Positions 45,610-56,730 are shown, counted from the stretch's first letter. The stretch is 64,000 nucleotides of DNA from Arcuatula senhousia (GCA_963971305.1 OZ020308.1:18013092-18077091), one strand, 5' to 3'. Made by a program: numbers and translations. The notes: a model not told the origin generated them from the sequence alone.

Positions 45610-48050
45610 TTTAGTTTAGACCTCCCACTAAAATTAATTGGAATTCTTGCCTAAATTGTATCAAAACTTCCCTTCTCTCTTATTGCAAATCTTGGATCAG
45701 GAGAGAAGGGGCCGACTCAAAATCTCTAGACCGTTTTATTAATAAATTTATGGCAATTGTTCAACTCAGAATTAGCCAATTTCAAAATTCATTTGTAGAT
45801 TTTAGGCCTAATACTTACCTTAATCGAATAAAGTCAAAAATCCGTTTACTTGGTTTGCGATACGTGTTTGTTCCCGCCGATAAAGCAGCTAACAATATCG
45901 TTGTGGTATGAAGAAAGTATTACCTTGAGGTTTTAATGCACGAAATAAAAAATTCGAACACTTTTGTTCCCGTGCATTTGACAGAATCAGGTATCATTGA
46001 CGATCATATCATAGCGACCACAGCACTTCGAGTTGCCCCGACATACTTTAAGTTACCTACTATGTACTGGATACCTAAATTGCACAAAAATCCATATAAA
46101 TCTCGTTTTATCTCTGCTTCAAGTAAGTGTTCTTTAACCCATATTTCCAAAGTTCTATCTCTTACTTTAACTACTATGAAGGAATTTATTATTCAATACT
46201 GTGAAAGGGTATTCGAAAACAGTGGAATTAATTATTTTTGGAGTGTAAAAAATTCTCTTGATGTTTTGGACAAGCTTCGTGCATTTGAAAATACTTTTCA
46301 TACCGTTGATAGTTACGATTTTTCTACTTTATATACTAACCTTCCACATAATCTGATTAAAAAGAAATTTGAATATTTGGTTAAATGGTGTTTTGACAAA
46401 TCTAAAAGTGATTATATCTGTTCTAGAGTTTCATTTAGTAAATCATTTTTTAGTAACGAAACTCAAAAGGGTTACATTAACTGGACTGATGCAGAAACTA
46501 TTACTGCTCTAAATTATTTGTTAGATAATATTTACATACGTTTTGGTAAACAAATTTATCGCCAAATTATTGGTATTCCTATGGGTACTAATTGTGCGCC
46601 ACTTATAGCTGACCTTTTCCTGTACTGTTATGAATCACAATTTATGGCTAAATTACAAAAAGACCCGAACAAACAGAACCTAATCGAAACTTTCAATTAT
46701 ACTTTTAGATCTTTAGATGATATTCTTGCACTCAACAATCCTTCATTTTCTAATTTTATTACAGATATCTATCCTTCTGAATTAACCTTGAACAAATCTA
46801 ACGCCACCGGTGATAGATGTCCTTTTTTAGATTTAGATTTAAGTATTATTGACGGAAAATTACATACCAAAGTATATGATAAACGTGACGACTTTACCTT
46901 CCCTATTATAAATTTCCCTTTTCTTGAAGGAGATATTCCACTAGCGCCGTCATACGGGGTTTACATTTCACAGTTAGTAAGATATGCTCGGATCTGCGGT
47001 TGTGTTTCTGATTTTAATAATAAAAACCGTTTTATTACTGAAAAATTATTAAAACAAGGTTATCGATACCACAAATTAGTAAAAAAATTTTCTAAATTCT
47101 TCCACAAGTATCGATCTCTTATTGAAAAATTTAATTGTACACGTCACTTTCTTGTAGTGAAAGGAATATCACATCCTGCATTTTATGGATTTTATGGTAA
47201 TGTTTTTTATAAAGCTCACAAATTTAAAAGCAATCGAATAGAAATGAAAAATTGGCTTCAAAATTTATTACGGAAAGGATATGAAATGAATATCTTGGTT
47301 AAATCTTTGAATTTAGTGTTTTTTGGCAGAAATATTGAAAACTTGATACTTGCTTTAAAACTTCTAAATGTTTTTACTATTGTCATTTTTAAGCATTATA
47401 GCGATCAAGCGTGTCGGTTTTGTGTGATGACACTTCACTAAATCATGATTGTTTGAAGTGTTGTGTCGGATTTAAAATCGATACGGTTGATTTTTTTACA
47501 TCAGTCGATTGATGATTCTCAGCTAGCTGTCAGTAACAGCGAGTGTTCTATAGAGAGTTCCTTTACCGTCCTTTTGTTTGTTCTTGTTTTTTGTCTTAGG
47601 TTCTCTCTAGTAGAATTGGACTTTGATCGATTTGATTTTTATTGTGTGTTTAGTTTTTGTGCTTTGTCTAGGAATATTGATAGGGGGAAGGTTGGGCCCA
47701 AAAAACTAGTTTAACCCCGCCAAATATTACATGTGCCTGTCCTAAGCCAGGAATCTTTGACAAAGCTTTCGTTTGTACTTGTCTTTTTGATGTTTTCTGT
47801 TCATTGTTTAAGAAGGGGTCTATCTGTGACTATTTCAGGGCTGGATTTGAATTATATGCATCTTATTTAGACCATGGGCCAATTGCAGAACCGCGAGCAG
47901 TGCCAAATGGCCTCGTTGAAGGCTGCTGGCGGTTGTCCATTGTGGTTTTTTCTAAATTGCCGTTTAATTGTGGGCTGTGTCGCGTACACTAATTCCACAT
48001 CTCTTTATTTTCTATGTAAGACAAACTGTATCTTGATATTGACTACAACA
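45610..48050 (+). mobile_element. Penelope-like retroelement with long damaged RT
   Basis: The frame reads from ~45,610 (KINWNSCLNC, then FVPADKAANNIVVV) into an in-frame TGA at 45909-45911, and then 501 residues open to 47441. Boxes are YWIPKLHKNPYKSR; YDFSTLYTNLPH (box A, Asp intact); GIPMGTNCAPLIADLFL (box B); and FRSLDDIL (box C, where the usual Tyr of YxDD is Ser). Downstream are LDLDLSI, KVYDKRDDFTFP and VKGISHP. No GIY-YIG endonuclease is seen after the RT. The 3' non-coding part runs to ~48,050 and matches 29,330-30,100. The TGA and the Ser in the catalytic box make it probably dead despite its length. It is a different subfamily from 7709-9217. Confidence 0.85.
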
Positions 48051-48051
48051 A

Positions 48052-48400
48052 CATTTTCAAAAAATAAAATGACAACAAAGCTCCAGACAATAAATTTTGC
48101 TTCGCCTGCCGCTCATTTCGTCTATTCTAGACTCATCAGAGGCGTTCTACCAAAAATATTGTAAATGTCAAACACTATATGATTATGAAATCATAGAACA
48201 ATGACAAAAATCGAAATGGGGAACCAAATTATAACTAACTTGATCAACCTATGTCTGGGGTAGGAAGAACCTGATGGTTTAGATAATTTTGAAAATTGAA
48301 TGGATAATTGAAAGCTTTGATGTGTTCTCCAACACAAAATTGTTGGTACCGGCGCGGCCTAACCTTGGGGAACTTATTTTTGTGATTGCTGAGGTTGAGA
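48052..48400 (+). repeat. Dispersed ~340-bp repeat (copy 2 of 4)
   Basis: Abuts the 3' end of the Penelope element. Contains 'gcttcgcctgccgctcatttcgtc', 'agactcatcagaggcgttc' and the 'caacacaaaattgttgg' version of the palindrome. Confidence 0.7.
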
Positions 48401-50254
48401 AAGATGTCAAGGTAACATAATCATAAAAAAAGAAAGGTTGAAATTCTAATCCAAAAAATCTGTAAATCAGACATAAACTTTCCGAGGTAAAAAGTTATTA
48501 AAATTGATTTCTATTAGACTGTGTTTTTAAGTCTAATTTGTTTAAATTCCATTTCCATTTTTTATGCTACCGCTTCTGTATTGACCTGTTGTTGGTTGCC
48601 GACCTTCAAATGTTTTTAATTGCAATGCAGTTGATGAAAGATGACTTCTGGATATTTATAACATATTATTCTAAAAAGCTGCTACATGCAGATGGTGAAG
48701 CAGACGACATGAGGATTACCATCATAACTCAAGAATAGTTTTGAAATTTTTCGATATTCAAAATTAATCATATATTTATTGGTACTCAACATGGCAGATG
48801 GCGTCAAAGCTGGCTTCCCATATTGTTCTTTTTGTGTTCCAGTACTTTTATTTCAATGCAGCTATTAATGCTATAACACTGTTCTGTTTAATTATACATG
48901 TATTCAAAACAATGCTGCTAATAAAAGGTTATACTATACAGCATACGTAAATTTACCATTTTATTGTTTCCAACGTTTGATATTCTGTACCTAGACTAGA
49001 CAAATATTAAACAAAGCAATCTAAAAAGTAACTAGGTAAAATTAGTCAATCTCGTTTCCATCATTCGTGAAAAATAAATGATTTGAAAATACAAAGCCTA
49101 ATTTTTGACGTAGCAGATTATTTAGTTTTATGTAATAATTAATAACTTTTATAATAGGATAAATGGTTCATAGAGTACGTGGTAGTTACACCAGTTATTT
49201 TGTTTACAATATGACAGATACCAATGGATTTCCTTTTGTGTTCAACGTAGCTTAAGAGCTTCTTATGTAAACATTCAACATATAAATTTTTCACATATAA
49301 TTTTCTGCTTTTTAAAAACAAAATAACCATTGTGATATGGCTATCATGTTGCTAAAATGTTAGTCAATTCAAAAACAGATATTTAATGTTTAGTTAAGTT
49401 TCAATATATGTTTTTAAAATGGAGACTGAAACTCGCTTCTGAACACAAAAATCTTACGGCAATTCTTTAAATTTGATTATTAAAGATTTACTATTAAAGT
49501 GTTAAAAGGATCAAGTTAGCAAAATGGACGAAAGTTATCAATCAAGCAAAATACCTATTTTCCTCCAGAGTTAGAGATTAAAGAAACCACTGAATCCAAT
49601 AGCTTCACGCGTCATTTTTGGTTTGCATCTCGATTTTAGGTTGGTCATCTCAGTACAAACATAAAAGAGACGACTTTAATTTTCAAATCTGAGCACCTTG
49701 GGCTTCTCTGTTTAGTTTAAGTTGCTGGTTGTGTTGTGGATAAAGGTAATAACGAAATTATCAATTTTCCTAACCTACAAAGTACCATATCTCGGTGTTT
49801 AAGGAGCTTTTTTCATATTTGAGCATCTGAGGCTTCTCTGTTTAGTTCAAGTTCGTTTTGTAAATAAAGGTTATAACAATATAATTAATTTTTCTAACCT
49901 ACAAAGTAACATACCTATCTGCTTACGATTGACTGAGATGATCATTTCAATATCCCTTTTATGTCTTCATACCCGTGCTGTGTTTTGTGTTACTTCCGGA
50001 CTCTAAAATCGCAATGGAGGTTTCGCGCGACATAAAAACCTGGTTTGACCCACCTTTTCAAGGTTGCCTGTTTCATGTCAGGACCATTGCGATCTTCAAA
50101 TTCTTCCGGTATGTCTTTGTTTGGTCTCTTCTCTAAGACATTGAGATTTATCCTCCGAGTTCGGTAATTTCGTTAATACCTTTGTTTTCCGAAAGTGTTT
50201 ACAATGGACTGGTTTAATGTTATAGTAGAAGTCTTAATGCTTTGACCGAAATGC
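48401..50254. other. Spacer with a short tandem duplication
   Basis: A diverged fragment of the 380-bp family lies near 48,590-48,690. 'gcttctctgtttagtt.aagtt' and 'taacctacaaagta.cata' recur at 49,690-49,800 and 49,830-49,915 (~135-bp period). No gene is supported. Confidence 0.4.
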
Positions 50255-50610
50255 TGTGAAATATAAATTACAACAAAGTTCCAGAGAGATAAATTTTTCT
50301 ACGCATGACGCGTGGCGTGTTTCGTCTATTCAAGTCCCATCAGAGGCGCTCTAACAAAAATTTTAAAATCCCAACCACTATATGAAATTTATACCCAAAA
50401 ATGCCGAAAACTAGAAACAAAATTATGACTAAGACAAATCTATGTCTGGGGTAGGAAGAAACTTAGGATTTTGGCAGTTTTAGAATTTAAACGGATAATT
50501 TATAGCTTTGATGAGTTCGTCAACACAAAAGTGTTGATGCCGGAGATGGCTTACCTCGGGGAATAAAAACTCCACCAGCAGCCCTAGCCATCACGGATGT
50601 TAGAAATATG
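50255..50610 (+). repeat. Dispersed ~340-bp repeat (copy 3 of 4)
   Basis: 'aaattacaacaaagttccagaga', 'ctacgcatgacgcg', 'ctattcaagtcccatcagaggcgctc' and palindrome CAACACAAAAGTGTTG are all present. A diverged 380-bp family piece follows at 50,611-50,790. Confidence 0.75.
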
Positions 50611-50790
50611 AATTACTATATAAATGAGAGGATACTTCTTGAAATATGCATATCACAGAATGGACTGTTTATGCCCGATTGATATCTGTTATTTTAAACC
50701 AAATGGACTATTACTGCTATTTATACGACAGAGGTCCACGAGGGGTCTCACAAACCTGGTTGTCAGAACAATATTTTTATTTTTCATTTT

Positions 50791-51154
50791 TTAGCAATGA
50801 AACAGGATTCATTTTGTTTGTGGAAAATTTTGAGTCGTAACTACGGCAAAGGCGTTTAAAAATTTTGACATTTTCGTCCTTATTTTGCCCTTTTACACCC
50901 ATCACACGTTTTACTTTTACCTTGTACTCCTTATCTTCTTTGACATAATAAACATTTTCATTATAAGCCGTTTGGAAATACGTTTTCTCAACAATTTACA
51001 GAAAAAGTCTAGTTTTCATTTATATTGTCATGGCAATTTTACACAATCTTCTTACATGTATAAAGTATAAAGACATACACCAAAAAGCTATCATTATAGA
51101 CAGTGATATAAAATGAAATCATGTCATGTTGAATAAAGTTAATTACAGTTCATC
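50791..51154. other. 3' flank of the lectin-like gene
   Basis: AT-rich. Nothing recognised, and no clear minus-strand AATAAA. Confidence 0.3.
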
Positions 51155-52021
51155 TTAAGTTTTTATCAACACACCATATGTTTCAAACTCTCGGATATGT
51201 AACCACTCCTTTTCTGGTCGCACGATACTTAGTTTAACATATCGCCCGATGATTTCACTTGAACACTCGATAACAATGTGAAGCTGATCAGGTGTTCCTG
51301 GTCCTGTAAAGTTTCCACAGATGCTCATGTTACTTTCGTCAATTCCAATTGTAATTTCTACATCATGAAGACGGTTAGAATTATGTTGAATATTGTAAAT
51401 TTCGATTCTCCTTATGAGGTAAAGATAACCCAAGTCAACCATCAAAAACAATTCTCCCTGGTTATTGGCCACAGGGTTTGTATGGCTTCCACGATCAAAC
51501 CTACCATCAATGGCATAGTTGGGATCTAGGTGATATCCCCCAACACTGTCAGGAAACTGGGTGGCATTCTTACCCAGTGCAACGTTGGAGACTGAAATGT
51601 TGTGACGCAATTCATACATGAGTGACTGTTGTTCATCAAATACATCAAATTCAAATAAGTGAGAACATTTGTCAGAATTCTGTATGATAGTCATGCATTT
51701 ACTGTCATGCTTGCAATCATAATCCCAGTCATTTACCTTTGAAAACCAGGCGGTTTCACTCTCGACCATATTTCCACCAGTTATGTTTTTCAATAGTTCG
51801 CAATATCTCGTATATGGTCGGTAATTTATTGCTTCACATTCTGATAATCTCAAACAAGCTGCAGCACAAGATTTATCTTTTCGGTTGGAGTATACACCTA
51901 TTACTTTGTCCGTGTCAATCAAAATCCCTTTCGTTTTGATGTTGAAGTTTAATAGAGAATACACTGATTGAAAATTGTTCACGAAGAACACCAATGTAAC
52001 GATAAATTTAAGAATCGACAT
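51155..52021 (-). CDS. Secreted apple/PAN plus F5/8C (fucolectin-related) protein
   Basis: One uninterrupted 288-residue frame. The signal peptide is about residues 1-22 (MSILKFIVTLVFFVNNF...). Residues ~28-105 are Cys-rich and apple/PAN-like (SCAAACLRLSECEAINY, then YCELL). Residues ~143-285 are an F5/8 type C / F-type-lectin-like jelly roll (NVALGKNATQ, AIDGRFDRGS, MVDLGYLYLIRRIEIYN, then GRYVKLSIV and LHIREFETYG). Several Asn-X-Ser/Thr sites (KNIT, HNIS, KNAT, NMS, NFT) fit a secreted glycoprotein. The canonical fucose motif H-x24-R-x-D-x4-R/K is not present: the NRGD-type turn reads NIQHNSNR, so sugar binding is uncertain. Such proteins act in recognition or adhesion outside the cell. The whole coding region is intronless. 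ATG at 52021 is chosen because it starts the signal peptide. Confidence 0.85.
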   Translation of the reverse strand: MSILKFIVTLVFFVNNFQSVYSLLNFNIKTKGILIDTDKVIGVYSNRKDKSCAAACLRLSECEAINYRPYTRYCELLKNITGGNMVESETAWFSKVNDWDYDCKHDSKCMTIIQNSDKCSHLFEFDVFDEQQSLMYELRHNISVSNVALGKNATQFPDSVGGYHLDPNYAIDGRFDRGSHTNPVANNQGELFLMVDLGYLYLIRRIEIYNIQHNSNRLHDVEITIGIDESNMSICGNFTGPGTPDQLHIVIECSSEIIGRYVKLSIVRPEKEWLHIREFETYGVLIKT

Positions 52022-52073
52022 GATGTAAAAAACATCGAGTCAAGCTACCACAGGTCTCTACTTAAATATCTCC

Positions 52074-52080
52074 ATTTATA
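52074..52080 (-). promoter_or_regulatory. Candidate TATA box of the lectin-like gene
   Basis: On the minus strand TATAAAT lies 53-59 nt before the ATG, with 'atatttaag' nearer the ATG as an alternative. A start ~30 nt downstream would leave a short leader. Confidence 0.4.
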
Positions 52081-52175
52081 CGAAGCAGTTTATGATGTTG
52101 CTGAATGCCGGTCTTTGATTGGATATGAATTAGAATTTTTGTGATAAAATTACATAATATTTCTCCATCATAACA

Positions 52176-52559
52176 TTATCTAAATAAAAGCTTGCATTTG
52201 AATCTATTGAACATGCTAAAATATTTATGCACATATGATACAGGAATTACAAAATCGTCATTATAAAATCTTTTGTCTATTAAGATATGGTTGAAATTCG
52301 AACGTACATATTGTGATGTAAACAATGCATCCATATACAATATTAGACGCAAGTCCCGTATCCCATAGATAGACAATGATAGACATTTATCAATTAAGAT
52401 TTTCACCTCTTTTGTTTTCATTAGGATTGACACTGGAGGTTTTTTTGTGAGGCGTAAGGCATTATTAAGAATCACTTTTATATGAGGAGAGATTTCTGGT
52501 TGTATTAATTTTGATAAGTGTCTGTGTGTTGTGGCGAAATGATCGCCTCGCTTTCTCAC
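52176..52559 (-). CDS. Unrecognised 127-codon open frame
   Basis: It has no ATG at its start (GTG at 52557-52559 after an in-frame TGA), so if real it is an internal or terminal exon or a transposon remnant. Composition is Leu/Ile/Lys-rich with paired His/Phe, with no Cys cluster and no membrane segment. It is flanked by repeats, and a solo Penelope tail starts immediately beyond. Longer than most chance frames in this AT-rich sequence. Function unknown. Confidence 0.25.
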   Translation of the reverse strand: MRKRGDHFATTHRHLSKLIQPEISPHIKVILNNALRLTKKPPVSILMKTKEVKILIDKCLSLSIYGIRDLRLILYMDALFTSQYVRSNFNHILIDKRFYNDDFVIPVSYVHKYFSMFNRFKCKLLFR

Positions 52560-52589
52560 TATTATCTTTCAACCATATCGTATTTTTCT

Positions 52590-52735
52590 TATTTTTTCTA
52601 TTCTGTTTATTTTGTGAGTTTTTTTATGTTTTGTGTTTCTTCGTGCTGTTCTTGTTCGAATTCGTGTTTACCGGTTTTGTGGTTGCCCTTCTGGCATTTT
52701 GACACTTGAATGCCCCATTGGTTCCTCTTTGCCCT
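52590..52735 (+). repeat. Solo Penelope-type tail
   Basis: 'ctgttcttgttcgaattcgtgtttaccggttttgtggttgcccttctgg' then 'gaatgccccattggttcctctttgcc', the tail motif in the plus direction, with no RT. Confidence 0.6.
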
Positions 52736-52841
52736 TTAGATTTTCCAATGACAGAAAAAGTTTTGGTGTACTAATCAGATTACCAGGCCAATATCATTAC
52801 AATTCTTCATATGAATAATGTTTTAACGGGTTGTTGACGTA

Positions 52842-53107
52842 ATTAGAAAATAAGCCTGATGCCAACCTCTATTTTCAGGCAAAACTCTTAGTGTCTAGGC
52901 AATAGTTTATTGCCTAGTGTCTTTCAGGCAATAGCTTAGTGACTAGGCAAAAGAATAATCTGTGATTTTGCTTATTGTCACTTTTGTACATATGTTAGCG
53001 CCTAAAAATACAATGGGTCATTAAACCTATTTCCTAAGCAATATGCTTATGCCAAGTCATTTACTTGTTGCCTTAGTGATTTAGGCATTAGGCTTATTTC
53101 CTAAAAT
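52842..53107. mobile_element. 266-bp inverted-repeat element with AGGCAATAG units
   Basis: Left 'attagaaaataagcctgatgcc' and right 'ggcattaggcttatttcctaaaat' are inverted repeats. Inside, TAGGCAATAG/CTATTGCCTA words recur at least four times in both orientations near the left end, with similar 'cctaag' words near the right. It is a MITE-like structure with subterminal repeats. Confidence 0.55.
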
Positions 53108-53958
53108 TATAATATTAATTATATATGTTTTATATTAATTTGCTGAAAACTTTAACGTAAGAGAACATCAAATCGGTTTACAATTGTTGCAATTGAGAAA
53201 ATGATTCCATTTAAGGTTAATTCCTTTTTCATTGATGCTCACATAGATAGAAATAAAAAATAAATTACATAAAACGAAGCTATGACAGGTAATTAAAACA
53301 AGTGCAAAAGTTATCAAGTCTACTCTAACCAATTGTATTGACTTCCCCATATGTGATGTACATGTATGTACTCAAACCCAAGACATGTGACGAGTGGTCA
53401 GAAAGGAAGTGGTGAACTGAATAAAAGGAATAACTTAACCCGGAAAAGTCGTTATGGCATGAATGTGGCACTATTATTTATCAGCTCATATGAATTGAGA
53501 ACCATTGGTATTTGCAAACTTAATAAACTCTAAAACCATTGATTTAAGCGGTATAGACAGTCATTCATTAAACACAGTTTTTAAACATATAGAAACATAT
53601 CTAGATGACTTTGATATTGTATCTCATTTTCACCCCTCAGGTAGGGGTTTTAGACAAAAAGGGGGATACTAAAATTGACCTTTATGCACTAATGATGATT
53701 TTTTGCGGATTTTAGTTCATAAAACAATTCCACATAAACCTCTTCGTTAAAAAAGTGATTTTTTTCCATTTCCATTGTTATATTTTGGCCTATTATGGGC
53801 CGGATACCTTAATTAAGTGTTCGGTCAAGACAAAATTTACCCTACCAGTATTCAACCATCATTCATTTAAATAGCTGCTGTTGTTGGCTTACAATGTTAA
53901 AACAATGGTCGTTGGTTCGATTCTTGTGACAATTGCCAGATACATTCGATATAAATTA
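53108..53958. other. Spacer
   Basis: AT-rich; a degenerate start of the Penelope copy begins near 53,960. Nothing else is recognised. Confidence 0.3.
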
Positions 53959-54680
53959 TTTAATTTTTTGTGCTTGGAGGGAGGAGTGAGACAAAGCGCA
54001 AGGAATCGTAGTATCAACACTGTCGGTTTCTCCACTCTTTACACTTCTATATCACACGAAAAACTCAAATCACGATTGTCACAGCTGATTTAACGCATGC
54101 AGCTTTTTTCAAAAAAGAATGGAAAACGCAGGTAAACATATCTGGCAGTCGATTACAGTAAGATTTACTTTGTCATCAACAAGTCTAAGAAAAATAGAAA
54201 AATAAATAAACAGACGACCATAAAATCGACATGCTCAATTTTCGTTCCGACAACATATTGGTTCAGTTTGGTAGACGTGTTTTCTCAGCAAACAATAGAA
54301 ATTCCAATGCGCACTAATTGTGCACCTTTGCTTGCTGATTTGTTTCTTTATTCATATGAAGCAGACTTCTTAAATCTCTTCTAGACAAAAAGGATATAAG
54401 ACTAGCTCTCTCTTTTAACCTTACGTTCTGTTATATTGATGATGTCCTTTCACTGAATAATTCTCGATTTGGTGTCATTTACCATCTTATATATCCCCCT
54501 GAGCTTGAGTTTAAGGTCACAACGAATTCTAGGAAGTCTGCTTCATATTAAGATCTATATATCGTGAACTTGACTCTCAAGGAAGGCTTTCAACAATGCT
54601 CTATGACAAACGTGATGACTTCAACTTTCCAAACTTAATAACTTTCCCTTATTGTGTAGCAACATTCCGTCCGTTCCAGA
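53959..54680 (+). mobile_element. Heavily decayed Penelope-like RT, plus strand
   Basis: Fragments in order across shifts and stops are GFSTLYTSISHEKLKSRLSQL (box A region, Asp replaced by Gly), YFVINKSKK, QQTIEIPMRTNCAPLLADLF (box B, Gly lost), ALSFNLTF.YIDDVLSLNN-like DNA, and DKRDDFNFP-like DNA. It is the same subfamily as 7709-9217. Dead. Confidence 0.75.
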
Positions 54681-54685
54681 ATATG

Positions 54686-55003
54686 GAGAAAGCAGACGAA
54701 CCAATGGGGTATTAGAATGTCAAAAGCCCGCAAGGCCAGAGACAAAACCAGTAAACACCAACAAGAACGGGACAAAAACAAACATGTAAAACATGGAAAC
54801 ACAACAATTACTGAATATCAATCAACAAAGCAAATTACAGTCGAAACAAGAGTGAACTCAGGTGCTCCAGAAAAGTAAGCAGTTCCTGCTTGCTATAGCA
54901 CGCCCGTCGTGTTGCCAACAGTCAATTTAGTGTGTCAAATCCGGTAAAGGAAGACAAAACAAAATCCTATGACAAACCAACATGTGCACTCATCTGAGAT
55001 ATC
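54686..55003 (-). mobile_element. Penelope-type tail, inverted relative to the adjacent RT
   Basis: Plus-strand text 'gaaagcagacgaaccaatggggtattagaatgtcaaaagcccgc ... cactcatctgag' equals 7709-8020, which belongs to a minus-strand element. The neighbouring RT (53959-54680) is plus-strand. The two pieces therefore meet tail-inverted, as often seen in Penelope-like insertions. Confidence 0.7.
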
Positions 55004-55004
55004 A

Positions 55005-55057
55005 CTACAGTTCCCTCAGGGCATATAAATCTTCATCACTATATACAGTCCCTGAAT
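55005..55057. repeat. Isolated unit of the TTCCCTCAGGG palindrome array
   Basis: 'cagttccctcagggcatataaatcttcatcactatata' matches the units at 56.13-56.73 kb. It is separated from them by the 55,056-56,101 element, which therefore split the array or was flanked by it. Confidence 0.6.
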
Positions 55058-56101
55058 AGTAAAAGCTTCCCAATCTATAGTATATGGGGGGTGGGGAATG
55101 GGGATGGGGATAGGGATGGTGAATAGTACATGGTATATGGGGAATGGTATCGTGTATGGGGATGGGGATAGTAATTATGAATGGTAAATGGGGAATGGGG
55201 ATGGTAAATGGTATCTCGAATTTGATTGGTCCATTGAATGGTAAATGGGGAATGGGGATGGTCAATGTTATTTTTAATTTGATTACTCCATTTCTATATA
55301 GTAAATTTATACTGGAAATGACAATATAAATCTTAATCTAAACTTTCAATATTTTAAATAAAAAAAATATTTGATTGTAAGGAATTTATATGTAGATACT
55401 GGCTTATAAAAAAATATAAATAGAATGTGTACATTCAGGATCAAATTAAATGACTCACATATATGTTGTTTTAACTTACGGCCCAAGATCTCTATGGAAA
55501 TTGCTTACATTATTTTTATATATTACCAATAATTCTAGCATTAATGAAATACAACTCCTTATATTAAATATTAAATAAATTGATAAAAATAATACTTATC
55601 TTTTAATATTTCTTTCTTAATTGATTATTGATACTGGCTAATAAAAAATATAAATAGACTATGCAGAAAGTTCAGGATCAAATTCTATGGTTTTATAATG
55701 ACGTACATGTATGTTGATTTAAATTGCGGCACAAGATCTCTTTGGAAATTGCTTACATTGTTTTTGATATATTATTAATAATTCTAGAATAAATGAAATA
55801 CAACTCCTTTTAAATTAAATATTTAATAAAGAATAAAAATAAACACTATATATATTTGAATATTTCTTTATAATTTGTTTATAAATATATAATTAAATTA
55901 ATAAGTAGATTAAACAAGATTGTTGACAATAAACAATGGCATTGTGGGTATGGGAAAATTATTTATGATGCATGGGTAATGGAATGGTAAATGGGGATGG
56001 TAAATAGTGTATGTGGATGGGAATTTGGATGGTAAATGGTGTATGGGGATGGGGATGGTATATCGTACAATGGTAAATGGGGAGAGAGGGAAGCTTTTAC
56101 C
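55056..56101. mobile_element. ~1.05-kb segment with TAAAAGCTTCCC inverted ends and G-rich minisatellite
   Basis: TAAAAGCTTCCC (55,058-55,069) and GGGAAGCTTTTA (56,088-56,099) are perfect inverted repeats. Inside, both flanks are 'ggggatggtaaat' minisatellite (55,085-55,265 and 55,945-56,085), strongly G-rich on the plus strand. The centre holds a ~235-bp AT-rich direct repeat ('gatactggc.tataaaa' at 55,395 and 55,630). Pro/Ile-rich minus-strand open frames here are shadows of the minisatellite. Confidence 0.55.
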
Positions 56102-56132
56102 ATACGAGTACTGTAACATGCTACAGTTTGTA

Positions 56133-56730
56133 TTCCCCCAAGGAATACTAAATGTATTTCAATACATGTATATAACATTTTACATTTTGTATTCCCTCAG
56201 GAAATATAAACCTACATCTTAATATAACTTGCTGCAGTTTCTATTCACTCAGGGAACATAATTGTATATCACTGTATAACATGAAGTAGATATTACCATA
56301 TTGTGTATTCCCCTCAGGGATTATACATGTACTTCACTAAATAGCATGCTACAGTTCGTATTTCCTCAGGAAATATAAATCTACATCTTTATTTAACTTG
56401 CTACTGTTTCTTTTCCCTCAGGAAATATTATGATTGTACATCACAGTATAACATGACGAAAATATCATCATTGTATTCCCCGCAGGGAATATAAATGTAC
56501 TTCACTATATATTGCTACAGTTTGTATTCCTTAAGGGAGATATGATTGTACATCTCTATATAACATAACATGTATATTATGTTATTAATCCCTCAAGGAA
56601 TATCAGCTGTCAAAAAACGGCGCGAAATTAAAGATGAAAACATGTGGTAGATTCCCTTAGGGAACCTTGAAAAGTAATTCTCATGTGCGTAGAAATTTTG
56701 TGAAAAAAGGCTGAAATTCCCTCAGGGAAT
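56133..56730. repeat. Array of ~51-65-bp units each centred on TTCCCTCAGGGAA
   Basis: Palindromes begin at about 56,133, 56,192, 56,243, 56,308, 56,361, 56,413, 56,475, 56,527, 56,588, 56,652 and 56,717. The stem TTCCC/GGGAA is kept while the centre varies (TCA, CGCA, TTA), including paired changes. Between them is a looser 'atataaatgtacatcactatataacatgctacagttt'. It is not a CRISPR: spacers are repeats and the genome is eukaryotic. Confidence 0.75.

Noticed and set aside
47463..47714. Open frame after the long Penelope RT
   Set aside because: Within the element's 3' non-coding region, which is shared with 29.3-30.1 kb where the frame is not kept.
55005..55265. Pro/Ile-rich minus-strand frame (also 55910-56178)
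   Set aside because: Translation of the 'ggggatggtaaat' minisatellite.
56133..56730. CRISPR-like regular palindrome array
   Set aside because: The intervening sequences are themselves related, spacing is uneven, and the DNA is intron-bearing eukaryotic.
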